This document shows positions 1 to 6,039 of a stretch of 7,646 nt of DNA, in pieces. Numbering within the stretch: the stretch's first letter is position 1; each line of letters opens with the position of its first letter. The translations under genes and the position numbers were made by a program. This stretch comes from Micavibrio aeruginosavorus (GTDB lineage: Bacteria > Pseudomonadota > Alphaproteobacteria > Micavibrionales > Micavibrionaceae). The stretch is from assembly GCA_003240795.1 (NCBI GenBank), contig QFNK01000083.1:1-7646 (forward strand). Reading direction: 5' to 3'. The notes beneath the pieces were generated by a model that did no database searches, was not told the DNA's origin, and was given only the letters and a program-made list of their open reading frames with translations.

Positions 1-641
1 ATCTGATAAAACGCCGTCTGCACCATCGGGCCGCGCCAGATCATCGGCTTTTCCTCCTCGACCAGATATCCCATGGACATCAGCGAGAGGCCGTGCGCCT
101 CGATCGGGACGATCTTTCCCGCCTCGTCCGTAACGGGCTTCATCCCTGTCGTCGCGGTCAGGCGCGGGACGGACGGGCCGTAAATATCGGCATCGAGCAG
201 CGCCGTGCGGTAGCCAAGGCGCGAGAGCGCGACGGCGATATTGAACGCCGCCGTTGATTTACCGACACCGCCCTTTCCGCTGCCCACGGCGATCACGTAT
301 TTGAACGGCAGCTGCAGCGGCGGGTTCTTGTTCATGCCGTGCGGGTCGGGGCCGTCATCGGTTTGCTGTTCTTCCTGCTGCGCGGCCTGCGTACGTTCCG
401 CCGTCAGGACGGCCGTGACGGAAGAGATGCCATCGATCGCTTTTACGGCGGCTTCCGCCTTCTGGCGCAATGTCTCCATCGCAGGGCCCATGGCGGGATC
501 GACGCTGATGGTGAACACCGCGTCGCCGCGCTTGCCGACATGCACGCTTTCGATCATGCCCGCGGACACAAGGTTTCCGCCGTTCGGCGCATCTATCGCC
601 TGCAGGGCTTCGAATATCCGGGCTTTTAGGTCATCGCTCAT
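1..641 (-). CDS. mrp: Mrp/ApbC-family Fe-S cluster carrier ATPase (5' part, C-terminus outside window)
   Basis: Cytosolic P-loop NTPase of the Mrp/ApbC/NBP35 family, thought to bind and hand over Fe-S clusters. The reading frame was made by reverse-complementing from the ATG at 641-639; it stays open for 213 codons to the window edge. Residues about 5-80 resemble the small N-terminal Fe-S assembly P (DUF59) domain. A Gln/Asp-rich linker follows at roughly 85-110. The deviant Walker A motif GKGGVGKS is at residues 122-129, and DADIYGPS (150-157) is typical of the family. The visible part ends in IWRGPMVQ, also family-typical. The C-terminal CxxC cluster ligands would lie beyond the edge. A purine-rich stretch (GGGGGGAGA on the minus strand) lies about 9 bases before the ATG and supports this start. 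The gene is transcribed away from hflK. The family call is firm; the exact role in this organism is inferred. Confidence 0.95.
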   Translation of the reverse strand, partial: MSDDLKARIFEALQAIDAPNGGNLVSAGMIESVHVGKRGDAVFTISVDPAMGPAMETLRQKAEAAVKAIDGISSVTAVLTAERTQAAQQEEQQTDDGPDPHGMNKNPPLQLPFKYVIAVGSGKGGVGKSTAAFNIAVALSRLGYRTALLDADIYGPSVPRLTATTGMKPVTDEAGKIVPIEAHGLSLMSMGYLVEEEKPMIWRGPMVQTAFYQ

Positions 642-748
642 TATTTATTGTCTCCCCCCGAAAAATCTTTATCCTTGGTACCGCTATTGTCACGGCATGG
701 TATTACAATATGTCATGTCATCTGAAAACATAGAATTGGGAAACATAA
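642..748. promoter_or_regulatory. Divergent intergenic region between mrp and hflK
   Basis: These 107 bases must hold the promoters for both mrp (minus) and hflK (plus). Candidates are weak. For hflK, TACAAT (704-709) or the extended form TGG-TATTAC (698-706) could be a -10, but neither has a convincing -35 at 16-18 bp. For mrp, GTGACA on the minus strand (693-688) could be a -35, with a poor TAAAGA-like -10 sixteen bases on. The hflK ribosome binding site is a modest GGGA at 738-741, 7 bases from its ATG. The mrp site is the G-run described for that gene. No hairpin terminator is visible. Confidence 0.35.
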
Positions 749-1942
749 ATGGCGTGGGATGATAAAGGCGGCAAAGGGCGTAATCCATGGGGTAGCCCTC
801 CCTCCGGTGATGACGGGAACAAAGGCCGTAGCCCTTGGGGAACAGGCGGCGGTGGAAACGGCGGCGGCAAAGGGCCGACACCCCCCGATTTCGACGATCT
901 TTTCAAAAATTTCCAGGACAATCTGCGCGGCATCTTCCCGCAGAATTCAGGCGGCGGACGCCTTATCCTCGCAGGTACGGGCGTAATCGCAGCCCTCTGG
1001 CTTTCCAGCGGCTTTTTCATCGTCAACCCCGGTGAGCATGCCGTCGTCCAGCGTTTCGGCGCGTGGAACCGGACGGTCGATACCGAAGGTCTGAAATACC
1101 ACCTTCCGGCACCGTTCGAGGCGATGAACAAATTCAACGTCAACGAAATCCGTACGATGAATATCGGCTTTTCTGGTGTTAGCGGCCGTGCGCAGAGCGC
1201 TTCCGCAACGCGTGACGTTCCGGAAGAAAGCCTGATGCTGACCTCCGACTTCAACATTGTCGACCTCGATTTCGTGATCCAGTGGAACATCAGCTCCGCC
1301 GAGGATTTCGTCTTCAACATCGAAAATCCGGAAAACACTCTCCGCAAAGTCGCGCAGAGCGCGATCCGCGAAGTGGTCGGACAGACACGCATGTTCCCCA
1401 TCATCACGACGGAACGCGGGCGCGTCGCGGACAACGCCAAGGCGATCATGCAGCAGATCCTCGACGACTATAAATCCGGGATCAATATTACGCAGGTCCT
1501 GATCAACAGCGCGCGCGTCCATCCGGATGTGCAGACCGCGTTCCAGGACGTTCAGGCCGCCAAACAGGACGGCGAGGACGTGCAGAACCGTGCGCAGGCC
1601 TATCAGGAAGATATCCTTCCGAAGGCGCGCGGCGCGGCGACCCGCGTTGTGCAGGAAGCGGAAGCGTATCGTGACTCCGTCATTGCCCGCGCGACCGGTG
1701 ACGCGGAGCGTTTCAATTCCGTATTGAAAGCGTATCAGTCCGGACAGGATGTCACGCGGGAGCGCATGTATATCGAGACGATGGAAAGCGTTCTCGGCAA
1801 CTCCCAGAAAATCATTCTGGACAGCGGCAAGAACGGCGCGGTTCCCTACCTTCCGCTGAACGAACTGCCGCGCATGGCACCGGCCGCGGGCGGCAAGCCG
1901 AACGCGCTGTCCAACGACACAGACAACAGCAAAGGCGAGTAA
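749..1942 (+). CDS. hflK: HflK, SPFH-domain subunit of the HflKC regulator of FtsH
   Basis: Inner-membrane protein that, with HflC, forms a large SPFH/Band 7 assembly around the AAA protease FtsH and limits its access to membrane substrates (family knowledge). The 397-residue product matches the usual HflK size. The cytoplasmic N-terminus (1-70) is Gly/Pro/Asn-rich and holds two copies of a KGRxPWG motif (residues 9-15 and 25-32). One membrane segment lies at about 72-92. The SPFH domain starts at FFIVNPGEHAVVQRFG (89-104) and continues to about 280. An Ala/Gln/Glu-rich coiled-coil region follows (AAKQDGEDVQNRAQAY onward), then a polar tail. The N-terminal DDKGGKGRNPWG style is typical of HflK. 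The ATG at 749 was chosen because it gives this signature N-terminus and has GGGA 7 bases upstream. Only one base separates its stop from hflC, so the two are surely co-transcribed. Confidence 0.96.
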   Translation: MAWDDKGGKGRNPWGSPPSGDDGNKGRSPWGTGGGGNGGGKGPTPPDFDDLFKNFQDNLRGIFPQNSGGGRLILAGTGVIAALWLSSGFFIVNPGEHAVVQRFGAWNRTVDTEGLKYHLPAPFEAMNKFNVNEIRTMNIGFSGVSGRAQSASATRDVPEESLMLTSDFNIVDLDFVIQWNISSAEDFVFNIENPENTLRKVAQSAIREVVGQTRMFPIITTERGRVADNAKAIMQQILDDYKSGINITQVLINSARVHPDVQTAFQDVQAAKQDGEDVQNRAQAYQEDILPKARGAATRVVQEAEAYRDSVIARATGDAERFNSVLKAYQSGQDVTRERMYIETMESVLGNSQKIILDSGKNGAVPYLPLNELPRMAPAAGGKPNALSNDTDNSKGE

Positions 1943-1943
1943 C

Positions 1944-2948
1944 ATGAACGGTAAACTCACCATCCTTCTTTTCGTTCTCGGCGCTGCCCTGATCGGTATT
2001 TCGCAGACATTCTTTGTCGTCGACCAGACGCAGCAGGCCATCGTCCTGCAACTCGGCCAGCCTGTCGGCGATCTGCGCAAGCCCGGCCTGCATGTGAAAG
2101 TGCCTCTGATTCAGGAAGTACGTTATTTCGACCGCCGCATCCTGTCGGTCGATCCGTTGCCCGAAGAGATGGTTATTTCCAGCAGCCAGATCACGCGCCC
2201 TGCGGAAAAGAAGGCGGAAGCAACACCTGAAGAGGGTGCAGGCGAAGATGCCGAAAACCCGATGGAAACAGGCGAGAAGGACGAGATCGTCATTCCGCCG
2301 ATCAGCAATGTGAGCGGGGAGCCGATCATCGTCGATTCCTTTGCGCGCTACCGTATTTCCGATCCGCTGCAATTCATGAAGACGCTTCGCTCCGTGGATA
2401 ACGCCAACAAACGTATCGAAAGCATCATGGACGAAGCCACGCGCACAGTGCTCGGCTCCACAACGCTGAAAGAGCTTCTGTCTTCGGAGCGCACGCGCAT
2501 CATGGGCGAGATCCGCACCCGTCTGAACCGCAAGATTCAGGAAGACAAGATGGGGATCGAAGTCGTGGATGTCCGCATCGTTCGCGCGGATCTCGGTGAA
2601 TCGCTGCGTGATTCCACCGTCCGCCGCATGATTTCGGAGATGAAGGAACGTGCGACCGAAACACGGGCGAAAGGCGAGCAGCTCGCGCTTGAAATCCGCG
2701 CCAACGCGGAGAAGCAGCGCACGGTCATTCTTGCCAACGCCGAACGCGACGCGCAGATCATCCGCGGTAACGGGGATGAGGAAGCGATCCAGACCTATGC
2801 GAGCGCCTTTAACAAAGACCGCGAGTTCTACGCGTTCTCCCGCTCGCTGGAGGCCTACAAGAACACGATGTCCGATCAGGACACACGTCTGATCCTGTCT
2901 CCGGACTCCGACTTCTTCCGGTATTTTGAAAACCGTCCGAACAGATAA
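1944..2948 (+). CDS. hflC: HflC, SPFH-domain partner of HflK (with an acidic insertion)
   Basis: Second subunit of the HflKC complex, anchored by one N-terminal membrane segment (residues about 5-24) with the SPFH domain on the other side. The 334-residue product carries typical HflC blocks: FFVVDQTQQAIVLQLGQP (23-40), KPGLHVKVPLI (46-56), DSFARYRISDPLQF (131-144), IEVVDVRIVRADL (205-217), a coiled coil rich in Arg/Glu/Ala (about 225-285), and the near-invariant ending YAFSRSLEAYKNT then LSPDSDFFRYF (319-328). Unusually, about 45-50 residues (roughly 78-126, rich in Glu, Pro and Lys) interrupt the SPFH core between the LSVDPLPEEM strand and the VDSFARYR strand, which in ordinary HflC are only a few residues apart. 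The start overlaps no other gene; its AGGCGAG ribosome binding site lies inside the last hflK codons. A terminator follows 5 bases after the stop. Confidence 0.95.
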   Translation: MNGKLTILLFVLGAALIGISQTFFVVDQTQQAIVLQLGQPVGDLRKPGLHVKVPLIQEVRYFDRRILSVDPLPEEMVISSSQITRPAEKKAEATPEEGAGEDAENPMETGEKDEIVIPPISNVSGEPIIVDSFARYRISDPLQFMKTLRSVDNANKRIESIMDEATRTVLGSTTLKELLSSERTRIMGEIRTRLNRKIQEDKMGIEVVDVRIVRADLGESLRDSTVRRMISEMKERATETRAKGEQLALEIRANAEKQRTVILANAERDAQIIRGNGDEEAIQTYASAFNKDREFYAFSRSLEAYKNTMSDQDTRLILSPDSDFFRYFENRPNR

Positions 2949-2953
2949 ATTTA

Positions 2954-2979
2954 AAAAGCGGGCCTTCGGGCCCGCTTTT
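2954..2979 (+). terminator. Intrinsic terminator after hflC
   Basis: A perfect 11-bp stem (AAAAGCGGGCC pairing with GGCCCGCTTTT) is closed by the very stable cUUCGg tetraloop. The T-run at 2976-2979 continues as TTTTCTT. It starts 5 bases after the hflC stop, so it ends the hflKC transcript and separates it from the protease gene downstream. The A-run on the left arm means it could also work weakly for antisense transcripts. Confidence 0.93.
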
Positions 2980-3064
2980 CTTATGGCTGTAATTTTTCAT
3001 ACAGGATGCCTTTAACTCGCCATACTCGCGGCCTAATTTCAATGCTCGCGGCAGGGCGGTGTTG

Positions 3065-3093
3065 TTGACCCTGCCCCATGAACAGCATAGAGT
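3065..3093 (+). promoter_or_regulatory. Promoter candidate for the DegP-type protease gene
   Basis: TTGACC (3065-3070, five of six bases match the consensus -35) and TAGAGT (3088-3093, four of six match the -10) are separated by exactly 17 bp. The transcript would start near 3100 and run through GAGAGG (3117-3122), a good ribosome binding site 11 bases before the ATG at 3134. The position between the hflC terminator and the protease gene fits an independent transcription unit. The intervening bases 2980-3064 show no other recognisable element. Confidence 0.6.
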
Positions 3094-3133
3094 AACAACA
3101 CCCTATATCTTGTCCCGAGAGGCAACACGCATC

Positions 3134-4687
3134 ATGCAAAACCACCTCAAAACATTCACCGCCATCGCCCTGATCATGGCGACAGGCATGCCCGCAATTT
3201 CCCACGCCATGGGCGATAAGGAAAAAGCGCCGGAGGCCGCTGCCGCAGCTTCCGCCCCCGTTTCCTCCCCTATCCCGCCGGGCGCGCCTTACAGCTTTGC
3301 CGACATCGCGGATGACCTCGTTCCCGCGGTCGTGAACATATCCTCCACGGTCAAGGCGGAAGCGCCGGCGGACCTGGAAGGCCAGCTTCCGGAAATGCCG
3401 CAATTCCCGCCCGGCTCGCCGTTCGAGGATTTCTTCGAGCAGTTCCTGAACCGCCGCGGCGGGGCGGAGCCCGCCATCCCGCCGACATCGCTCGGTTCCG
3501 GCTTTGTGGTCGATGCTGAGAAAGGCCTGATCGTCACGAACAACCACGTGGTCAAGGATGCGGAAGAAGTGCGCGTCACGTTTCAGGATGACGACACGCT
3601 GGTCGCGAAAATCATCGGCAAGGACGAGAAAATGGACCTCGCCGTCCTGAAGGTTGAAACTGACAAGAAACTGACTGCCGTATCGTTCGGCGATTCCGAC
3701 AAGATGCGCGTCGGCGACTGGGTTCTGGCTATCGGCAACCCCTTCGGTCTTGGCGGCACGGTTACGGCCGGTATCGTCTCCGCGCAGCAGCGCAACATCA
3801 ACGCCGGTCCATATGACGACTTTATCCAGACGGACGCCTCCATCAACCGCGGCAACTCCGGCGGCCCGATGTTCGACCTGAACGGGAAAGTCATCGGCAT
3901 CAACACGGCAATCTTCTCTCCGTCCGGCGGTTCCGTCGGGATTGGCTTTGCCATTCCGTCCAACCTTGCGAAGAGCGTTGTCGATCAATTGATCGAATAC
4001 GGCAAGACGCGCCGCGGCTGGATCGGCGTGCGCATCCAGAGCCTGACGCCCGAAATCGCAGAAGGCCTCGGCCTGAAAGACAGCCATGGCGCCCTCGTCG
4101 CTTCCGTCATGGAAGGCGGCCCTGCGGAAAAAGCGAAACTGAAACAAGGTGACGTGATTGTCGAATTCGACGGCAAGTCCGTCAACGCGATGAGAAATCT
4201 TCCGCGCATCGTCGCCGAAACGCCCGTTGAAAAAGACGTCCCATTCAAATACTGGCGCGACGGCAAGCTCCTGACCGGCAAGATCAAGGTCGGCGAACTG
4301 GAAAAAGCCGAAGAGGCCGGCCTAACGGGCGAAACGGAAACGCCTGTTAAAAAGGAAGAAACCCAGCGCGGGACGGAGATCAAAAATCTTGGCATGACGC
4401 TCGGCTCCCTCGGCGATACGACCCGCAAGCTCTACAACGTGCCGGACAATGTCAAAGGCGTTGTGGTGACGGACGTTGCGGGCCGCGGCGAGGCCCTGAC
4501 CAAAGGCATGACACCGGGCGATGTCATCGTGGAGATCAACCAGCAGAAGGTTGAAACCCCGAAACAAGCGGAAGACGCATTCGCAAAAGCCCAGAAAGAC
4601 GGTAAATCCTCCGTCCTGCTGCTCGTCAACCGCGACAATGATGTCCGTTTCGTCGCGTTGCGCCTGAAAACAGACGCCAAGAAATAA
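3134..4687 (+). CDS. degP: Periplasmic Do/DegP-family serine endoprotease
   Basis: Exported HtrA-family protease/chaperone that degrades or holds misfolded envelope proteins. The 517-residue product has a signal peptide (a Lys-containing start, hydrophobic core TAIALIMATGMPA, likely cleavage after SHA near residue 25), followed by an Ala/Pro-rich stretch. The trypsin-like domain has the complete triad: His138 in NNHVV, Asp168 in MDLAVLK, Ser242 in RGNSGGP. The spacing is close to that of E. coli DegP. Two PDZ domains follow, at about 294-385 (from RRGWIGVRIQ) and about 414-517 (with LTKGMTPGDVIVEIN), joined by a charged linker. The loop before the protease core is short, more like DegQ/MucD than the long LA loop of E. 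coli DegP, so the exact paralogue name is uncertain. An in-frame GTG at 3059 would add 25 residues, but it lies upstream of the likely promoter and would bury the signal peptide; ATG 3134 has a good ribosome binding site. Context with hflKC suggests envelope protein quality control. Confidence 0.94.
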   Translation: MQNHLKTFTAIALIMATGMPAISHAMGDKEKAPEAAAAASAPVSSPIPPGAPYSFADIADDLVPAVVNISSTVKAEAPADLEGQLPEMPQFPPGSPFEDFFEQFLNRRGGAEPAIPPTSLGSGFVVDAEKGLIVTNNHVVKDAEEVRVTFQDDDTLVAKIIGKDEKMDLAVLKVETDKKLTAVSFGDSDKMRVGDWVLAIGNPFGLGGTVTAGIVSAQQRNINAGPYDDFIQTDASINRGNSGGPMFDLNGKVIGINTAIFSPSGGSVGIGFAIPSNLAKSVVDQLIEYGKTRRGWIGVRIQSLTPEIAEGLGLKDSHGALVASVMEGGPAEKAKLKQGDVIVEFDGKSVNAMRNLPRIVAETPVEKDVPFKYWRDGKLLTGKIKVGELEKAEEAGLTGETETPVKKEETQRGTEIKNLGMTLGSLGDTTRKLYNVPDNVKGVVVTDVAGRGEALTKGMTPGDVIVEINQQKVETPKQAEDAFAKAQKDGKSSVLLLVNRDNDVRFVALRLKTDAKK

Positions 4688-4697
4688 ATCTTGTCTT

Positions 4698-4731
4698 CCA
4701 TGACCCTTCCGGTTTATCGCAAGGGTCATGG
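4698..4731 (+). promoter_or_regulatory. Inverted repeat enclosing the miaA start codon
   Basis: A perfect 11-bp inverted repeat, CCATGACCCTT (4698-4708) and AAGGGTCATGG (4721-4731), with a 12-base loop. The right arm contains both the only purine-rich ribosome-binding-like bases (AAGGG, 4721-4725) and the miaA ATG (4728-4730). No T-run follows, so it is not an ordinary intrinsic terminator for the protease gene. In RNA this would hide the miaA start, suggesting translational control or coupling to translation of the upstream gene, whose stop codon ends 10 bases before the left arm. The repeat is seen directly; the function is inferred. Confidence 0.6.
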
Positions 4732-5630
4732 GTAAGATCATCCACATTATCGCAGGGCCTACGGCCAGCGGGAAATCCGCTCTGGCGATCGAACGCGCGC
4801 TTGCATTGGGCGGCGCGGTCATCAATGTGGATTCACGCCAGATCTACGACGCCCTTCCCATTCTCTCGGCGCAGCCGTCGCAGGAAGACAAGGACACTGT
4901 TCCCCATCATCTTTACGGCGCGCTTCATCCCAACGAGGCGTGCTCCGCCGGACGCTGGCGGGAGATGGCGGAGCCACTGATCGCAAAGCTTCTCGCAGAC
5001 GGTATTACGCCTATCGTAACGGGCGGTACGGGCCTCTATATCCGCGCCCTGACCGAAGGGCTGTCCCCCATTCCGCGCATTCCGGACGAGATCCGCGAGG
5101 CCGCCAACCGCACGCAGGAAGAAATGGGCAACCCCGCCTTTTACGACGCGCTGAAGGCGCGCGATCCCGAAACCGCCGCGCTTTACCATCCGATGCATAC
5201 GGCCCGCCTCGTCCATGCGTGGGAGATGCTGGAGGCCACGGGCAAAGGCCTAGCCTACTGGCAATCCCTGCCCCGCCTTGCACCGCCGGAGGACTGGCGC
5301 TTCGATATCACCATCGTCATGCCCGAACGCGCCGTCCTGCACGATCGTTGCAACAGGCGTTTCGTGCAGATGCTGGATCACGGCGCGATGGAAGAGGTCC
5401 ATGATTTCGATGCCGCCGCCGGTCGCGGCGAGGTCGCGCCTGATTCCATCGTTCACAAAACCATCGGTCTTCCCGCCCTGCGCGGCCTTCGCGACGGCAC
5501 GCTGTCAAAGGAAGACGCTATCGCCTCAGCGCAAGCCGAAACACGCCAGTATGCCAAGCGCCAATCCACCTGGTTCAACAACCAGATCAGGCCGCAGGAC
5601 AATATTTCGAATATTACCGTTCTCGGATAA
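4728..5630 (+). CDS. miaA: tRNA dimethylallyltransferase (isopentenyltransferase) MiaA
   Basis: Cytosolic enzyme that transfers a dimethylallyl group from dimethylallyl diphosphate to N6 of A37 in tRNAs reading codons that start with U, the first step towards ms2i6A. The 300-residue product matches the family length. Visible motifs are the P-loop GPTASGKS (10-17), DSRQIY (35-40, substrate-binding and catalytic Asp), GGTGLYIRAL (99-108), and a C-terminal TRQYAKRQSTWFNNQ block typical of MiaA. The helix RLVHAWEMLEATGKGL corresponds to the family's RixRALEVxxxTG block. The ATG at 4728 is the only possible start: an in-frame stop lies at 4701-4703 and the next candidate falls after the P-loop. 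It lacks a well-spaced ribosome binding site and sits in a hairpin. It lies 40 bases after the protease stop with no terminator or clear promoter between, so co-transcription is likely. No obvious terminator follows its stop. Confidence 0.96.
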   Translation: MGKIIHIIAGPTASGKSALAIERALALGGAVINVDSRQIYDALPILSAQPSQEDKDTVPHHLYGALHPNEACSAGRWREMAEPLIAKLLADGITPIVTGGTGLYIRALTEGLSPIPRIPDEIREAANRTQEEMGNPAFYDALKARDPETAALYHPMHTARLVHAWEMLEATGKGLAYWQSLPRLAPPEDWRFDITIVMPERAVLHDRCNRRFVQMLDHGAMEEVHDFDAAAGRGEVAPDSIVHKTIGLPALRGLRDGTLSKEDAIASAQAETRQYAKRQSTWFNNQIRPQDNISNITVLG

Positions 5631-5653
5631 ATACGGGCCTTCTTAAAATTTTC

Positions 5654-5683
5654 TTGCCACTGCCCGAATTTTCACGTTACCTT
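5654..5683 (+). promoter_or_regulatory. Promoter candidate for the ilv leader
   Basis: TTGCCA (5654-5659, five of six match the -35) is followed after 18 bp by TACCTT (5678-5683, three of six match the -10). A start 7 bases beyond the -10 would be at 5690, the A of the leader peptide ATG, so the transcript would be leaderless or nearly so. The -10 is weak, which leaves the exact start uncertain. Nothing else of note lies between the miaA stop and this site. Confidence 0.5.
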
Positions 5684-5689
5684 GTCGCC

Positions 5690-5758
5690 ATGCAAAAGAA
5701 CCTTGGCATTCTCGTCGTGCTTCTCGTGGTGCTCCTTACGGAGGCGCTGCCGCTCTGA
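5690..5758 (+). CDS. ilvL: ilv leader peptide (attenuator peptide), 22 aa
   Basis: A 22-codon frame from ATG 5690 to TGA 5756-5758. Thirteen of the 22 residues are Ile, Leu or Val, and residues 7-16 are ten in a row (ILVVLLVVLL). This is what a ribosome-mediated attenuator for branched-chain amino acid synthesis needs: shortage of charged Leu, Val or Ile tRNA stalls the ribosome on this run. The peptide itself is probably non-functional once made. There is no Shine-Dalgarno sequence, but the predicted transcription start coincides with the ATG, so initiation on a leaderless mRNA is plausible. It lies about 340 bases upstream of ilvB and is followed by alternative hairpins and a terminator. 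An alternative reading as a small hydrophobic membrane protein is less likely given the downstream terminator and ilvB. Confidence 0.85.
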   Translation: MQKNLGILVVLLVVLLTEALPL

Positions 5759-5793
5759 CGTGTCTTTTTAGGTCAAAGCATTGCAAGCGCTCC
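5731..5793 (+). promoter_or_regulatory. Alternative pairings of the ilv attenuator (protector and antiterminator)
   Basis: Two pairings compete. First, CTCC (5732-5735) can pair with GGAG (5740-5743) around a TTAC loop, a small protector hairpin. Second, bases 5740-5750 (GGAGGCGCTGC) can pair with 5783-5793 (GCAAGCGCTCC), ten pairs with two single-base bulges; this uses the left arm of the terminator at 5785-5819 and so would prevent it forming. A ribosome stalled in codons 7-14 would melt the protector and free 5740-5750 to form the antiterminator. A ribosome reaching the stop at 5756 would cover 5740-5750 and allow termination. Pairings are read by eye; the mechanism is inferred from classical attenuators. 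Confidence 0.65.
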
Positions 5794-5819
5794 CGAAGAA
5801 ATCTTCCGGAGCGTTTTTT
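5785..5819 (+). terminator. ilv attenuator terminator
   Basis: The left arm CGCTCCCGAAG (5788-5798) pairs with CTTCCGGAGCG (5803-5813), with one internal C-C mismatch and an AAAT loop. The stem can extend by A-T and G-T pairs at its base. Six T residues (5814-5819) follow directly, making an intrinsic terminator 27 bases beyond the leader peptide stop. Terminated transcripts would be about 130 nt and could accumulate as a small RNA. Confidence 0.88.
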
Positions 5820-6039
5820 AATGGCCTGAAAATCCTCAAAATGCGGAAACGAACTGATAAATGCCCGATAAGAAACCCAAGGACCTATGCATAAACGGAA
5901 TGGAAGACATGCAGGAATTGTTCATTAATAATAATTATGTTGCGTTTTTAGAAAGAAAGTTACGTTTCTTTTGCAAGCGTGCATCTATTATGTCCATAAT
6001 GAAGAATAATATCTGCTTACCTCCAATGTGCAACCATTC
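5820..6039. other. AT-rich stretch without a convincing gene, between two terminators
   Basis: About 220 bases separate the attenuator terminator from a second terminator before ilvB. Bases 5921-6020 hold only 28 G+C in 100, in sharp contrast to the GC-rich genes around. A frame from ATG 5861 could encode 72 residues, but it has no good ribosome binding site, resembles no known family, and its last 11 or so codons read through the second terminator, so it is not called. Visible structure includes AAAGAAA/TTTCTTT around a 6-base loop (5952-5971) and the palindrome described at 5987-6000. The stretch probably is untranslated leader or promoter DNA of ilvB. Confidence 0.6.
5971..6000 (+). promoter_or_regulatory. 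Possible second ilvB promoter with overlapping palindrome
   Basis: TTGCAA (5971-5976, four of six match the -35) and CATAAT (5995-6000, five of six match the -10) are 18 bp apart. The -10 is the right half of a perfect 14-base dyad, ATTATG-TC-CATAAT (5987-6000), which could be an operator. A transcript would start near 6007 and meet the terminator at 6040-6077 almost at once. AT-rich DNA makes promoter-like matches common, so this is tentative. Confidence 0.35.

Noticed and set aside
3074..3079. CCCCAT resembling the -10 of a heat-shock (sigma-32) promoter before the protease gene
   Set aside because: No matching -35 lies 13-17 bases upstream; the nearby TTGACC is only 3 bases away and fits a standard 17-bp promoter instead.
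3059..3133. Upstream GTG start extending the protease by 25 residues
   Set aside because: The extension overlaps the likely promoter, lacks a ribosome binding site and would place the signal peptide internally.
2981..4147. Minus-strand open frame of 388 codons opposite the protease gene
   Set aside because: Shadow of the protease frame; composition is typical of antisense reading and no motif is visible.
5601..5615. AATATT-TCG-AATATT inverted repeat near the end of miaA
   Set aside because: It is inside the coding sequence, short, AT-only in the stem, and not followed by a T-run, so it is not a credible terminator.
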